In this document: piece by piece, positions 19,396 to 27,845 of the stretch
Layout of the letters: each line of letters starts with the position of its first letter
How positions within the stretch are numbered: position 1 is the first letter of the stretch
Origin: Janthinobacterium sp. PAMC25594
GTDB taxonomy: Bacteria; Pseudomonadota; Gammaproteobacteria; Burkholderiales; Burkholderiaceae_D
Reading direction: 5' to 3'
Length of the DNA: 64,000 bases
Assembly (NCBI RefSeq): GCF_019443505.1
Contig: NZ_CP080377.1
Span: 558,001 to 622,000, forward strand
The notes under the pieces: model-generated
Databases searched by the model: none
The model's input: only the letters and a program-made list of their open reading frames with translations
Told to the model about the DNA's origin: nothing
Program-made: the position numbers and the translations under genes

Positions 19396-19821
19396 TTACT
19401 TGCAGCGCGGGCACAGGCCCTTGATCAAATAATCGACTTCGCCGCCGCTGAAACCTTCCGGCAAGAGCACGGGCGGCGGCAGCTTGACTTCATTGAAGCA
19501 GGTGACGTTGGCGCACTTGGTGCACTGGAAATGCGCGTGTTCGTGCGCCTGGTGGCCGGCGCCCGCGCTGAAGCGCCACACCTGGTCGGTGCCCGCGATG
19601 CGGTGCACGAGTTCATTTTCCGTCAGCCATTCCAGCACCCGGTACAGGGTGACGGAATCGATATCGCTGTCCTGCGACAACGCTTGCTGGATTTCATGGT
19701 GCGTCAGCGAACGGCTTTGCGCCATTAAAAAGTCGAGCACCTTCACGCGCGTCTTGGTGACGCGGGCGTTGGTGTTGCGGATCAGCGATTCGGCGTGCGG
19801 TGTAGAAGATGATGTCAACAT
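19396..19821 (-). CDS. Fur-family transcriptional regulator, Zur-like
   Basis: Ferric-uptake-regulator-family repressor of 141 residues. A winged-helix N-terminus (TKTRVKVLDFLMAQSRSLTHHEI, SVTLYRVLEWLTENELVHRI) is followed by a dimerisation domain with HEHAHFQCTKCANVTCF and a C-terminal CPRC, giving the two CxxC pairs of the structural zinc site. The proximity of two COG0523 genes suggests a Zur or FurB role in zinc homeostasis; PerR or Fur specificity cannot be excluded. It is monocistronic and converges with the GNAT gene. Confidence 0.88.
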   Translation of the reverse strand: MLTSSSTPHAESLIRNTNARVTKTRVKVLDFLMAQSRSLTHHEIQQALSQDSDIDSVTLYRVLEWLTENELVHRIAGTDQVWRFSAGAGHQAHEHAHFQCTKCANVTCFNEVKLPPPVLLPEGFSGGEVDYLIKGLCPRCK

Positions 19822-19924
19822 GATAAGCCTGCTTGCGGGGGATCGGCTGGCGGCGTCATCGCCGTGCCCGTTGCCACCCTATGGGCCGTATCTTAGCATG
19901 CGTGCCGCACCGGATGAAACGCTG

Positions 19925-21265
19925 TCATGGTTTGAACGTCCAATAGCGGCCGGCGGCCGTATCGACGGGGTCGAGAAAGCGCTGGTCGGCGCGCGCCTGG
20001 TTACGTATCAGATAAAACATGTCGGACAGGGCCGAGCGCTTTTCCGCAAAGTACGAGTGCTTCATGAAGCTCGTGTCGACCCCGGTGGCATCGATGGTTT
20101 CCACGCCCGCCACGATCAGCATGCCGGCACCGCTGTCGCCCGCGCGCGGGTAGCTGTGCACGGCTTTCGAGGCGGCCAGCGCCAGGTCTTGCGACGAGGC
20201 ATACAAAGTGACGGGATTGCGCGCGTGGGCCAGTTTTGGCGCGATATCATGCTTGAAGATGGCGGCGTCGATATCGGGCGCGGACAGGATGAGCTCCGTG
20301 ATCTTTTGCGCCAGCTGCGGCTGCGCGGCCAGCAAGTCGGCCACGGCCCGCGCCAGCCCGCGGCTGCCCATGCTGTGGCCCACCAGATACACTTGCGCCG
20401 CTTCCGTGCTGGCGAGAAAGTCGGCCAGAAAGGCCGTGATGTGGGGCGTGCTCCATTCGATATTGTTTTCATCGATGGTGTAGCCGGCCAGGTCGCCATG
20501 CGACGGCCAGCTGTAGAACACGGGCGCGCCGTCGAAGCCGAGGTCGTAGGCCATCTGTCCCGTGCGCCGCGCCGCATCCTCAAAACTCACATTGTAGCCG
20601 TGCACAAAGACAAACGCGCTCTTGCCGGCCGAGGCGCGGATCTGCGTTTTGAGTGCTGCAAAGAAGTTGTCGCGGTCCTGCACCTCGGCCGACAGCAGCA
20701 CCACGTGCTTGGCCGGGTCGTCGCGAAATTCCAGGCGCCACAGCGATGGCGATTCCAGCTGGCCCATGCGGTGGTCGCGGGGGATGCTGATGTCGCAGCT
20801 GCCATAGCTGAGCGGCCCATTGCCTCCCATGATGTTGCGTTCGCCGCTGAAGCGCTGCGCCGGCGGCTTGCCCACGTCGCGCTGGCGGTCCGTGGCGAAA
20901 TACACTTTGACCACCGCATAGTTCGACACGACGGCGCTCTTGTCGGCCGGGGCGGGCGCCGTTGCCACTTCAGGCAGAGGTGAAGGCGGGCGCTGCAGCG
21001 CATCGAGCAAGCCTTGCGCGGCAAACAGGGTTTCCATGTCGTCCGGCACGTTTGCCGTGGACAGGGCGGCCGACAGTGCCAGTTGCAGCTGAGTATTGCC
21101 AGGCTCGGCCTCCAGCGCGGCGATGGCGGCCAGGATGGCGGCGGCGCTGTCGAACTTGGCGATGGCCAGCTTGAGCCGTTCATAGTGGCTGGCGACGGCT
21201 TCAGGCGCGTGGCCGGGCGCGCCATGTTCGATGGCCGCCACGACGGCGGAAGTGATCAAGTCCAT
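19925..21265 (-). CDS. Alpha/beta hydrolase, DUF900 family, with helical N-terminal domain
   Basis: Alpha/beta-hydrolase of 446 residues. The DUF900 domain occupies about residues 115-430 and has FVHGYNVSFEDAARR (oxyanion region), the nucleophile elbow GHSMGS, and late Asp/His candidates in LSAPDIDAAIF and SFMKHSYF. The first 95 residues form a separate helical segment beginning MDLITSAVVAAIEHG and ending in ETLFAAQGLLDAL, which resembles adaptor domains found at the N-termini of bacterial signalling and conflict proteins (from memory, not checked). No signal peptide. It follows the Anbu gene by 108 bases on the same strand. Confidence 0.85.
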   Translation of the reverse strand: MDLITSAVVAAIEHGAPGHAPEAVASHYERLKLAIAKFDSAAAILAAIAALEAEPGNTQLQLALSAALSTANVPDDMETLFAAQGLLDALQRPPSPLPEVATAPAPADKSAVVSNYAVVKVYFATDRQRDVGKPPAQRFSGERNIMGGNGPLSYGSCDISIPRDHRMGQLESPSLWRLEFRDDPAKHVVLLSAEVQDRDNFFAALKTQIRASAGKSAFVFVHGYNVSFEDAARRTGQMAYDLGFDGAPVFYSWPSHGDLAGYTIDENNIEWSTPHITAFLADFLASTEAAQVYLVGHSMGSRGLARAVADLLAAQPQLAQKITELILSAPDIDAAIFKHDIAPKLAHARNPVTLYASSQDLALAASKAVHSYPRAGDSGAGMLIVAGVETIDATGVDTSFMKHSYFAEKRSALSDMFYLIRNQARADQRFLDPVDTAAGRYWTFKP

Positions 21266-21373
21266 GCGCCACCTGCCTTTCAGGTCAATCTGGATTGAAT
21301 GTCAACTCATATTGCCATAAAAGCACGTGCAAGGCGATTTGTCCAGCGCCTTGCGCAGCGGTGGCGTCACCGG

Positions 21374-22252
21374 TCAATGCTGCTTGTCGTCGCTGAACTG
21401 CTGCGCCAAGGATTGCAGGGGCGCCACGGTCAGGCCGCCGCGGCTCACGTGCTCGGGGATGGCCACGCACACGGGCTTGCTGTGCATGTTGGCCGACGAC
21501 AACACGTTCGTCGTGGTTTCCGGCGCCGCATTCCACACGGGATCGACGATGCCTTCAAACACATGTTTCAATTGTTCGCCCCAGGTGTCGCGGATCATGC
21601 GGAAATACTGGTTCTTTTCATCGATGGTGACGAAGCGCGTGACGGCCAGGCTGCCCGTCTCGTAGACGAGCAGATCGAGCGGCAAGCCGACGGAAATGTT
21701 CGAGCGCAAGGTGGAATCCATGGAGATCAGCGCGCACTTGGCCGCTTCATCGAGACGCGTATGCGGGTTGATGACCCTGTCGATGATGGGCTTGCCATAC
21801 TTCGCTTCGCCGATCTGGAAGTACGTGTTTTCATCGTGCGATTCGATGAAATTGCCGGCCGAATACACCTGGAACAATCGGCAGCGCTCGGCGCCTATCT
21901 GGCCGCCCAGGATAATGCTGACATTGAAATCGATGCCGCAGTCGGCCAGGGCCTTCGCTTCGCGCAGGTGCACGGTGCGCACGGCGTCACCCACGATGCG
22001 CGCCGCGTCGTACATGCTGGCCACGTTCCAGATGCTGCGTCCATCCGCATCCACGTGTTCCGAGACGATCTGGCGGATCGCTTGCGAGATCGACAAGTTG
22101 CCGGCCGTCATCAGGACCAGCATGCGGTCGCCCGGGTTCTCGAACACGCTCATCTTGCGGAAGGTGCCCACCTGGTCCACGCCGGCATTGGTGCGGGAGT
22201 CGGACAGGAAGACCAGGCCTTCGTTGAGGCGCATGCCTATGCAATAAGTCAT
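21374..22252 (-). CDS. anbu: Anbu (proteasome-type peptidase, BPH)
   Basis: Anbu (ancestral beta-subunit, also called betaproteobacteria proteasome homologue), 292 residues. The N-terminal nucleophile would be Thr2 (MTYCIG), exposed after Met removal; the supporting Asp lies in LSDSRTNAG and the Lys in GTFRKMSVF, as in HslV and 20S beta subunits. Known Anbu proteins form open helical or ring assemblies, and their physiological substrate is not established. The gene sits downstream of ATP-grasp, alpha-E and transglutaminase-like genes, the conserved Anbu neighbourhood, which supports the assignment strongly. Confidence 0.94.
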   Translation of the reverse strand: MTYCIGMRLNEGLVFLSDSRTNAGVDQVGTFRKMSVFENPGDRMLVLMTAGNLSISQAIRQIVSEHVDADGRSIWNVASMYDAARIVGDAVRTVHLREAKALADCGIDFNVSIILGGQIGAERCRLFQVYSAGNFIESHDENTYFQIGEAKYGKPIIDRVINPHTRLDEAAKCALISMDSTLRSNISVGLPLDLLVYETGSLAVTRFVTIDEKNQYFRMIRDTWGEQLKHVFEGIVDPVWNAAPETTTNVLSSANMHSKPVCVAIPEHVSRGGLTVAPLQSLAQQFSDDKQH

Positions 22253-22295
22253 CGTCGTAAATCAAGTCAAAAGGGGGAGCATTCTACACCAGCCG

Positions 22296-22325
22296 GGCCG
22301 GGCCACCTGCTGGCAAGGCCCGGCC
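22296..22325. other. Strong intergenic hairpin before anbu
   Basis: GGCCGGGCC (22296-22304) and GGCCCGGCC (22317-22325) form a perfect 9-bp GC stem with a 12-base loop in the gap between the transglutaminase and Anbu genes. There is no T-run on either side, so it is not a typical terminator. It may stabilise an mRNA end or attenuate transcription inside the operon. Confidence 0.55.
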
Positions 22326-22341
22326 AGCCTCATTCTTGCCA

Positions 22342-23151
22342 CTAGACGGGCACGATCTGCACGTCCACGTGCAGGGTTTCCGTGCCGCCACCCTGGCGCA
22401 CGCCGCGCACGGGCGCCGCCGAATCATAGTCGCGCCCGATGGCCAGGCGGCAATACGCATCCGTCATCAGCCGCGCATGCGTGACGTCGATGCTGACCCA
22501 GCCCGCGAAATCCGTGTCTTCCGTCCACGCATCGACCCAGGCATGGCTGGCCGCATGGCCCGTCGTGCCCGGATCGATGTAGCCGGACACATAGCGGGCC
22601 GGGATGCCCCAGGCGTGGCAGCAGGCCAAAAACAGGTGCGCGTGGTCCTGGCACACGCCGCGCCCCAGAGCCAGGGCGTCGCCGGCCGTGGTGGTGACCA
22701 TGGTGGCGCCACTTTCATACGCCACCTTGCCGACGATATTTTCCGCCAGACGCAGCAGATGGCCCGTGCCGGCCGTCACACGGCGGTCCGGCAGGCTGGC
22801 GGCCGCCAGGTCCACAATGGCGGGGTTCGCCTGCGTCAGGGCCGTCGGCATGGTAAACAACAGTGGCGACAGGGTATCGATCAGGTTCAGCCGTCCCTTG
22901 TGCGGATAGATGGTGTCCACCACGCCATGCGCCACCAGGCTCAGCGACTGATGGCTGCCATTGATCGTCAGCATGTGCGACAGATTGCCGTAGGCATCCG
23001 TGTAGGCGTGGCAGCGGCCCGGCGTGGTGATTTGCCAGGAGAGTGCCCGCTGCTGCGGCTCGATACGCGGCGTCAGGTGCAGCTGCTGTATCGTGTAGGC
23101 CAGCGGCGCGCTATAGGCGTAATGGGTTTCGTGGCGGATGGTGAGCTGCAT
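22342..23151 (-). CDS. Transglutaminase-like cysteine protease, Anbu cluster
   Basis: Bacterial transglutaminase-like protein of 269 residues. The N-terminal beta domain (RHETHYAYSAPL, LTPRIEPQQRALSW) precedes a papain-like core with a complete Cys-His-Asp triad: Cys in GVCQDHAHLF, His in ASHAWVDAW and Asp in WVSIDVTH. No signal peptide. The start codon overlaps the alpha-E stop by one base, so the proteins are coupled. In this conserved cluster it is proposed to cleave or form an isopeptide or peptide made by the ATP-grasp protein; substrate unproven. Confidence 0.93.
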   Translation of the reverse strand: MQLTIRHETHYAYSAPLAYTIQQLHLTPRIEPQQRALSWQITTPGRCHAYTDAYGNLSHMLTINGSHQSLSLVAHGVVDTIYPHKGRLNLIDTLSPLLFTMPTALTQANPAIVDLAAASLPDRRVTAGTGHLLRLAENIVGKVAYESGATMVTTTAGDALALGRGVCQDHAHLFLACCHAWGIPARYVSGYIDPGTTGHAASHAWVDAWTEDTDFAGWVSIDVTHARLMTDAYCRLAIGRDYDSAAPVRGVRQGGGTETLHVDVQIVPV

Positions 23152-24095
23152 CAGGCCGCCAGGGGAACGAGGAAGTCGCGGCTGACGCGGTTGCCCAGCT
23201 CATAGATGTTTTCCAGAAACTCCGTCAGGGTATGGTGCAAACCGGCCTTCATGATGTCGTCGATATGGCCGAATTTCAGCTCCGCATGCAATTTCCCGGC
23301 AAAACGCTCCGTATCGGCCGACACATCATTGCGGATATGTTTCAAATTTTCCACCACGTCATCCATGCAGGCCAGCAAGGACCTGGGCATGTCGCCGCGC
23401 AGCATCAGCAATTGCGCCACCCGTTCCGGGGTGATCACGTCGCGGTACACCTTGCGGTAGATTTCGAAGCCGGACACCGAGCGCAGCAGGGCCGCCCAGT
23501 AGTAAAAGTCGCGCTGGGTGATGTCTTTCGACGTGTCGCGCGCGCCGTGGAACTTCACGTCGAGGATGCGCGCCGTGTTGTCGGCCCGTTCCAGAAAAGT
23601 GCCGAGGCGGATGAAGTGGATCGCTTCGTCCTTGAGCATGGTGCCCAAAGTCACGCCGCGCGACAGGTGCGAGCGGTACTTGACCCATTCGAAGAAGGCG
23701 CTGGGGTCCGTTTCCAGCAGATTGCTTTTCAAACGTTTCTGCATGTCGAGCCAGGTGGCGTTCTGGATTTCCCACACTTCCGTCGTCAGGGTACCCCGCA
23801 CGGCGCGGGCGTTTTCACGCGCGCCCGTCAGGCAGGCGAGGATCGAGGACGGGTTGTTCGGGTCGCGCACCATGAAGTCGAGCACGTCGCGCGTGTGGAA
23901 GCGCCCATATTTGTGGTCGTACGCGCTTTGCAGCTCGGAAATACCCAGGGTGGCGCGCCAGCCCTGTTCCGCATCGTGCTCGGACTGGGGCAGCATGGAC
24001 GTTTGCATGTTGACGTCGAGCATGCGCGCCGTGTTTTCCGCCCGCTCCGTGTAGCGGGCCATCCAGAACAAATGATCGGCAGTGCGGCTCAGCAT
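23151..24095 (-). CDS. Alpha-E domain protein (DUF403)
   Basis: Alpha-helical alpha-E domain protein of 314 residues, recognised from its opening MLSRTADHLFWMARYTERAENTARMLDV in two conserved blocks and a repeated second half (IHFIRLGTFLERADNTARILDVKF). The start at 24095 is preceded by AGGAG and overlaps the ATP-grasp stop by seven bases; the frame reads open upstream only as shadow of that gene. Its biochemical role is unknown, but it always accompanies the circularly permuted ATP-grasp and transglutaminase genes. Confidence 0.93.
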   Translation of the reverse strand: MLSRTADHLFWMARYTERAENTARMLDVNMQTSMLPQSEHDAEQGWRATLGISELQSAYDHKYGRFHTRDVLDFMVRDPNNPSSILACLTGARENARAVRGTLTTEVWEIQNATWLDMQKRLKSNLLETDPSAFFEWVKYRSHLSRGVTLGTMLKDEAIHFIRLGTFLERADNTARILDVKFHGARDTSKDITQRDFYYWAALLRSVSGFEIYRKVYRDVITPERVAQLLMLRGDMPRSLLACMDDVVENLKHIRNDVSADTERFAGKLHAELKFGHIDDIMKAGLHHTLTEFLENIYELGNRVSRDFLVPLAA

Positions 24096-25543
24096 GTTTT
24101 CTCTCCTGCAAAAGCGGATGTCTCTTCCAGTACCCAGGTATCCTTGGTGCCGCCCCCTTGCGAGGAGTTGACCACCAGCGAGCCTTGGCCCAGCGCCACG
24201 CGGGTCAGGCCACCGGGCACCATGGAAATCGTCTTGCCAGACAGCACGAACGGACGCAGATCGATGTGGCGCGGCGCGATGCCGGCGTCCACGTAGGTGG
24301 GGCAGGCGGACAGGGCCAGGGTCGGCTGGGCGATGTAGCCGCCCCGATTGGCCAGCAGGCGCTGGCGGAAATCCTCGATCTGCGCCAGGCTGGATGCCGG
24401 CCCCACCAGCATGCCGTAGCCGCCCGCGCCATGCACTTCCTTGACGACGAGTTTCGCCAGGTTCGCCAGCACGTAGGACAGGTCGGCGCTCTTGCGGCAC
24501 TGGTAGGTTGGCACGTTGTTGAGTATCGGTTCCTGCGACAGATAAAACTTGATCATGTCGGGCACGAAAGGGTAGATCGACTTGTCGTCGGCCACGCCCG
24601 TGCCGATGGCGTTCGCCAGGGTCACCCTGCCGGCGCGGTACACGGACAGCAGGCCCGGCACGCCCAGCGAGGAATCGGAGCGGAAGGCCAGCGGGTCGAG
24701 GAAATCGTCGTCGACCCTGCGATAAATCACGTCGACTCTCTTCGGCCCGCGCGTGGTGCGCATGTAAACAGAGTTGTCGTTGACAAACAGATCCTTGCCC
24801 TCGACCAGTTCCACGCCCATTTGCTGGGCCAGGAACGCGTGTTCGAAGTAGGCGGAGTTGTACATGCCCGGCGTCATGACGACGACGGTGGGGTCATCGA
24901 CGCCCATCGGTGCGACGGAGCGCAGGTTGTCGAGCAGCATGTCCGGGTAATGGTCGACGGGGGCGATGCGGTTGCGGGCGAACAATTCCGGGAACAGCCG
25001 CATCATCATCTTGCGGTCTTCCAGCATGTAGGACACGCCGGACGGGACCCGCAGATTGTCTTCCAGTACATAGAATTCGCCCTGGCCCGCGCGCACGATG
25101 TCGACGCCCGCGATGTGCGCATAAATGTCGGAGGCGACGGCGATGCCCTGCATTTCCGGGCGGTACTGGGCATTCTTGTAGATTTGCTCGGCGGGAATGA
25201 TACCCGCCTTGATGATGTTTTGCTCATGATAAATATCATGAATGAACATGTTCAAGGCTTGCACGCGCTGCACCAGGCCCGTCTGCATCTGCGCCCATTC
25301 GGCGGCGGGGATGATGCGGGGGATGGTGTCGAACGGAATCAGGCGTTCCGTGCCGGCATCGTCGCCATACACGGCGAACGTGATGCCCACGCGGCGGAAG
25401 GTCAGGTCGGCTTCGGCCCGCTTGCGGGCGATGGTCTCGGGCGATTGCTGTGCCAGCCAGTTGTCGAATTCACGATAGTGTTCACGTACCTTGCTGTCCG
25501 TCCCCACCTCATCCGCAGTCATTTCATTGAAAAAATTTGCCAT
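24089..25543 (-). CDS. Circularly permuted ATP-grasp type 2 protein
   Basis: ATP-grasp-fold ligase candidate of 484 residues (former DUF404/DUF407). Diagnostic segments are the FRRVGITFAVYGD start of the fold, the RPEMQGIAVASDIYAHIAG block, VLEDNLRVPSGVSYMLEDR, DVIYRRVDDDFLDPLAFR and the VKEVHGAGGYGMLVG loop. ATP-grasp enzymes join a carboxylate to an amine; here the expected product is a small peptide or isopeptide that the coupled transglutaminase would handle. AGGGAA precedes the ATG at 25543. It heads the cluster ATP-grasp, alpha-E, transglutaminase, Anbu. Confidence 0.94.
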   Translation of the reverse strand: MANFFNEMTADEVGTDSKVREHYREFDNWLAQQSPETIARKRAEADLTFRRVGITFAVYGDDAGTERLIPFDTIPRIIPAAEWAQMQTGLVQRVQALNMFIHDIYHEQNIIKAGIIPAEQIYKNAQYRPEMQGIAVASDIYAHIAGVDIVRAGQGEFYVLEDNLRVPSGVSYMLEDRKMMMRLFPELFARNRIAPVDHYPDMLLDNLRSVAPMGVDDPTVVVMTPGMYNSAYFEHAFLAQQMGVELVEGKDLFVNDNSVYMRTTRGPKRVDVIYRRVDDDFLDPLAFRSDSSLGVPGLLSVYRAGRVTLANAIGTGVADDKSIYPFVPDMIKFYLSQEPILNNVPTYQCRKSADLSYVLANLAKLVVKEVHGAGGYGMLVGPASSLAQIEDFRQRLLANRGGYIAQPTLALSACPTYVDAGIAPRHIDLRPFVLSGKTISMVPGGLTRVALGQGSLVVNSSQGGGTKDTWVLEETSAFAGEKTC

Positions 25544-25662
25544 GTTGTGATTTCCCTTGAGCCGTGTCTGTGTATAGCTCAGCAGGAAACGTGCCAACAG
25601 GACGGGCGCGAACAGGTGTAAAGATGACCACTTTTGTGGCGCCTTCGCACCGCTTTGGTGCG

Positions 25663-26820
25663 TCAGGTATCACTGTTGGGGGCGCCGGCGGGCGGGACGA
25701 AGGGGCGGCAATCGACGGGCACGTCGAAGATGAAGCTGGTGCCCGTTTCCGGCGCGCTGTCGACGGCGATGCTGCCGCCGTGGCTTTCGGCCACGTTTTG
25801 CACGAAGGGCAGGCCGATGCCCCAGCCCGGCGCTGGGTTGTCGTTCTCGCGGCGCAGGTAGTCGAAGATGCGTTCCGCCTGGGCCGGCGCGATGGCGTGG
25901 CCGCCGTTGTGGACGGTGAGGATCAGGCGTTCGTGCACGGCCTCCACGTGCACATTGACGGGCGCGTCGTCGCCGTACTTGAGGGCATTGCTGAGCAGGT
26001 TTTCCAGCGCGCGCCGCAGCGAGTTCTCGCACCACCAGCCGGTGACGGATTGCCCGCTGACCTGGCATTTGCCGGGCCGCTGCAGGTTGACCTGGCCGGC
26101 CACGGCGTGCACCAGGGGCAGCACGTCGAACTGGCTCAGCGCCAGCGGCAGCCGCTGGCCCCGGTGGTAGCTGAGGCTATCGAGCAATTCTTCGATCATG
26201 CTGTCGAGCCGTTTGCTGTGCTCGGCAATCTTGTGCGCCAGCAAGACCACCCGTTCCGGGTCCGCTGGCCGCAGCAGCAACTGGGCGCTGGTGCTGATCA
26301 CGGCCAGCGGGTTGCGCATGTCGTGCGACAGGCCGGCCGCGATGCGGCGCCGGAAGCCTTCATGCATGCTGGTAAATTCGCGTATCGATTCGCGGATGCC
26401 CACGTCGATCGATGCATTGATCACCTGCCAATCCTTGCGGCGCAGGGTGATGCCGGACGCATGCGCGACGGCGGCGAAGCAGTCGCGGAAGATCTGGTAT
26501 TCCTGGATCACCTGTTCCGGCCCGTAATTGGTCATGCGCGCCCGTTCATTGCCATGCACGGCGGGCACGTTGCTGTTGCTGGCCGCGTTCTCGCGCGGGT
26601 GGCCCGGCGTGAGGGCTTCGGCCAGGTTGTCGAAAAAGGCGGGCAAGGTATTGATGAGTATGGGCGTGAGCAACTGGTCGGCGCCGCGCACGCTGGCGCG
26701 CACGCGCAGTTCCCACGCGTTGAGGACGGCGTCGCGCATGGCAAAGAGGCGCTGCGCGCGCGCCAGCGGATGGCGCGCGCTGGCCTGGCGACCCGCATGA
26801 TGATCCGTGACAATATTCAC
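25663..26820 (-). CDS. Histidine kinase with RsbRD-like N-terminal sensor domain
   Basis: Sensor kinase of 385 residues without membrane segments. An N-terminal all-helical domain (about 15-130; AMRDAVLNAWELRVRA and following) resembles the RsbRD N-terminal domain of stressosome proteins. It is followed by a HisKA domain with phospho-acceptor motif SHDMRNP, then a HATPase domain with NLLSNALKYG, and G boxes in GWGIGLPF and GTSFIF. The GTG start at 26820 is supported by AGGGAG five bases upstream. No response regulator is adjacent, so it is an orphan kinase. It lies 119 bases upstream of the Anbu cluster on the same strand and could sense for it; inference. Confidence 0.85.
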   Translation of the reverse strand: MNIVTDHHAGRQASARHPLARAQRLFAMRDAVLNAWELRVRASVRGADQLLTPILINTLPAFFDNLAEALTPGHPRENAASNSNVPAVHGNERARMTNYGPEQVIQEYQIFRDCFAAVAHASGITLRRKDWQVINASIDVGIRESIREFTSMHEGFRRRIAAGLSHDMRNPLAVISTSAQLLLRPADPERVVLLAHKIAEHSKRLDSMIEELLDSLSYHRGQRLPLALSQFDVLPLVHAVAGQVNLQRPGKCQVSGQSVTGWWCENSLRRALENLLSNALKYGDDAPVNVHVEAVHERLILTVHNGGHAIAPAQAERIFDYLRRENDNPAPGWGIGLPFVQNVAESHGGSIAVDSAPETGTSFIFDVPVDCRPFVPPAGAPNSDT

Positions 26821-26888
26821 CTGAACTCCCTGACAGCAATGGCTATGCTCATCATAGTATGCGCCTAATCCGCCGTCAGGAAAATGCC

Positions 26889-27761
26889 TTATTGACCAGT
26901 GTCGGCCTGCCGCAAGGCCGCATACAGGCGGGAAAGCGAGGCTGACCATTCGGCCAGCGAAAAGTTCTGTGGGTCGTCATGACCGTTCGCAAAGCCCGTA
27001 TCGAGCACGGCGTGGAAGGCGGGGATCAGCCACGTGCCCTTGCGCACGCTGGCGGCGATATACAGCAGGGCCAGCCTGTCGTACTGCGCGGGCGTAAAGC
27101 CGGGATCGGGCGCCAGCCCATCGTTGCCCTTGCCGCCGCCGGGCACGGAATGGCGCGGCTGCACCAGTTCCATGTGCAGGAACAGGCCCGTCAGCGACGG
27201 CTTGTCCTTTTCCAGCTTGCTGGCATAGCCGGGCGTGCCAAAGTCGCGCACGGCCAGGGAATCGCCGAGTCGGTTCACGTAGACATGGCCTTTCGGCCCG
27301 CCACCGAGCGCCGGATTGCGCAAGCTGAAATCGTTGAAATCCCAGCTGGCGTCGTTGATGTGGTCGGGAATGGATTCCGCCAGGAAATTCGGGTAGCTGG
27401 TGTCGTGGATGACGAAATAGCGGGCCATGGGCGCCGCCAGCCGACCCACGGCGCGCGACAATGGCGCGTCGATTGGGCCGCCCACGTCCGCTTCGCTGAT
27501 CGATTGCTGCGCCAGCCAGGCGCGCAGGCGGGCCGGGGCGACGTCCGTGCGCTGGCCGATGCGGGCGGCGAGAAAGTCCGGCAGCGGGGCGCTGTCGCCC
27601 AGGCGCGCATACAGTTTCACGGGGCGCAGCAGACACGTGGCTTGCGCCCGCGCATCGCCCTTGAAGCCGCTTTTCCAGGCGGCGTAGGGGCAGGCCGCCT
27701 GTTTTTGGGCGGCGACGGGCAGGGACGTGCAGAGCAATAACAGGAGGGCTGGGAGTTTCAT
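26889..27761 (-). CDS. Secreted protein, N-acetylmuramoyl-L-alanine amidase-like
   Basis: Exported protein of 290 residues with signal peptide (LPALLLLLCTSLPVAAQ). Several segments look like an amidase_2/PGRP fold: RYFVIHDTSYPNF (first metal His position), GHVYVNRLGDS, a central FLHMELVQP strand, GFTPAQYDRLALLY helix and a late PAFHAVLDTG...GHDDP segment carrying further His/Asp. I therefore suggest a zinc-dependent cell-wall amidase or relative, but the match is by eye and the protein could be annotated hypothetical. Start 27761 chosen for the signal peptide; no good ribosome site. It lies 68 bases upstream of the kinase. Confidence 0.6.
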   Translation of the reverse strand: MKLPALLLLLCTSLPVAAQKQAACPYAAWKSGFKGDARAQATCLLRPVKLYARLGDSAPLPDFLAARIGQRTDVAPARLRAWLAQQSISEADVGGPIDAPLSRAVGRLAAPMARYFVIHDTSYPNFLAESIPDHINDASWDFNDFSLRNPALGGGPKGHVYVNRLGDSLAVRDFGTPGYASKLEKDKPSLTGLFLHMELVQPRHSVPGGGKGNDGLAPDPGFTPAQYDRLALLYIAASVRKGTWLIPAFHAVLDTGFANGHDDPQNFSLAEWSASLSRLYAALRQADTGQ

Positions 27762-27845
27762 GCGGGCATTGTCGCCCAAATCCGCCGTTGGCACAGGCGC
27801 GCACGCGAAGCTGCCCAGGGAAGGGGCTGCTTCGCGCAGGCTGAC

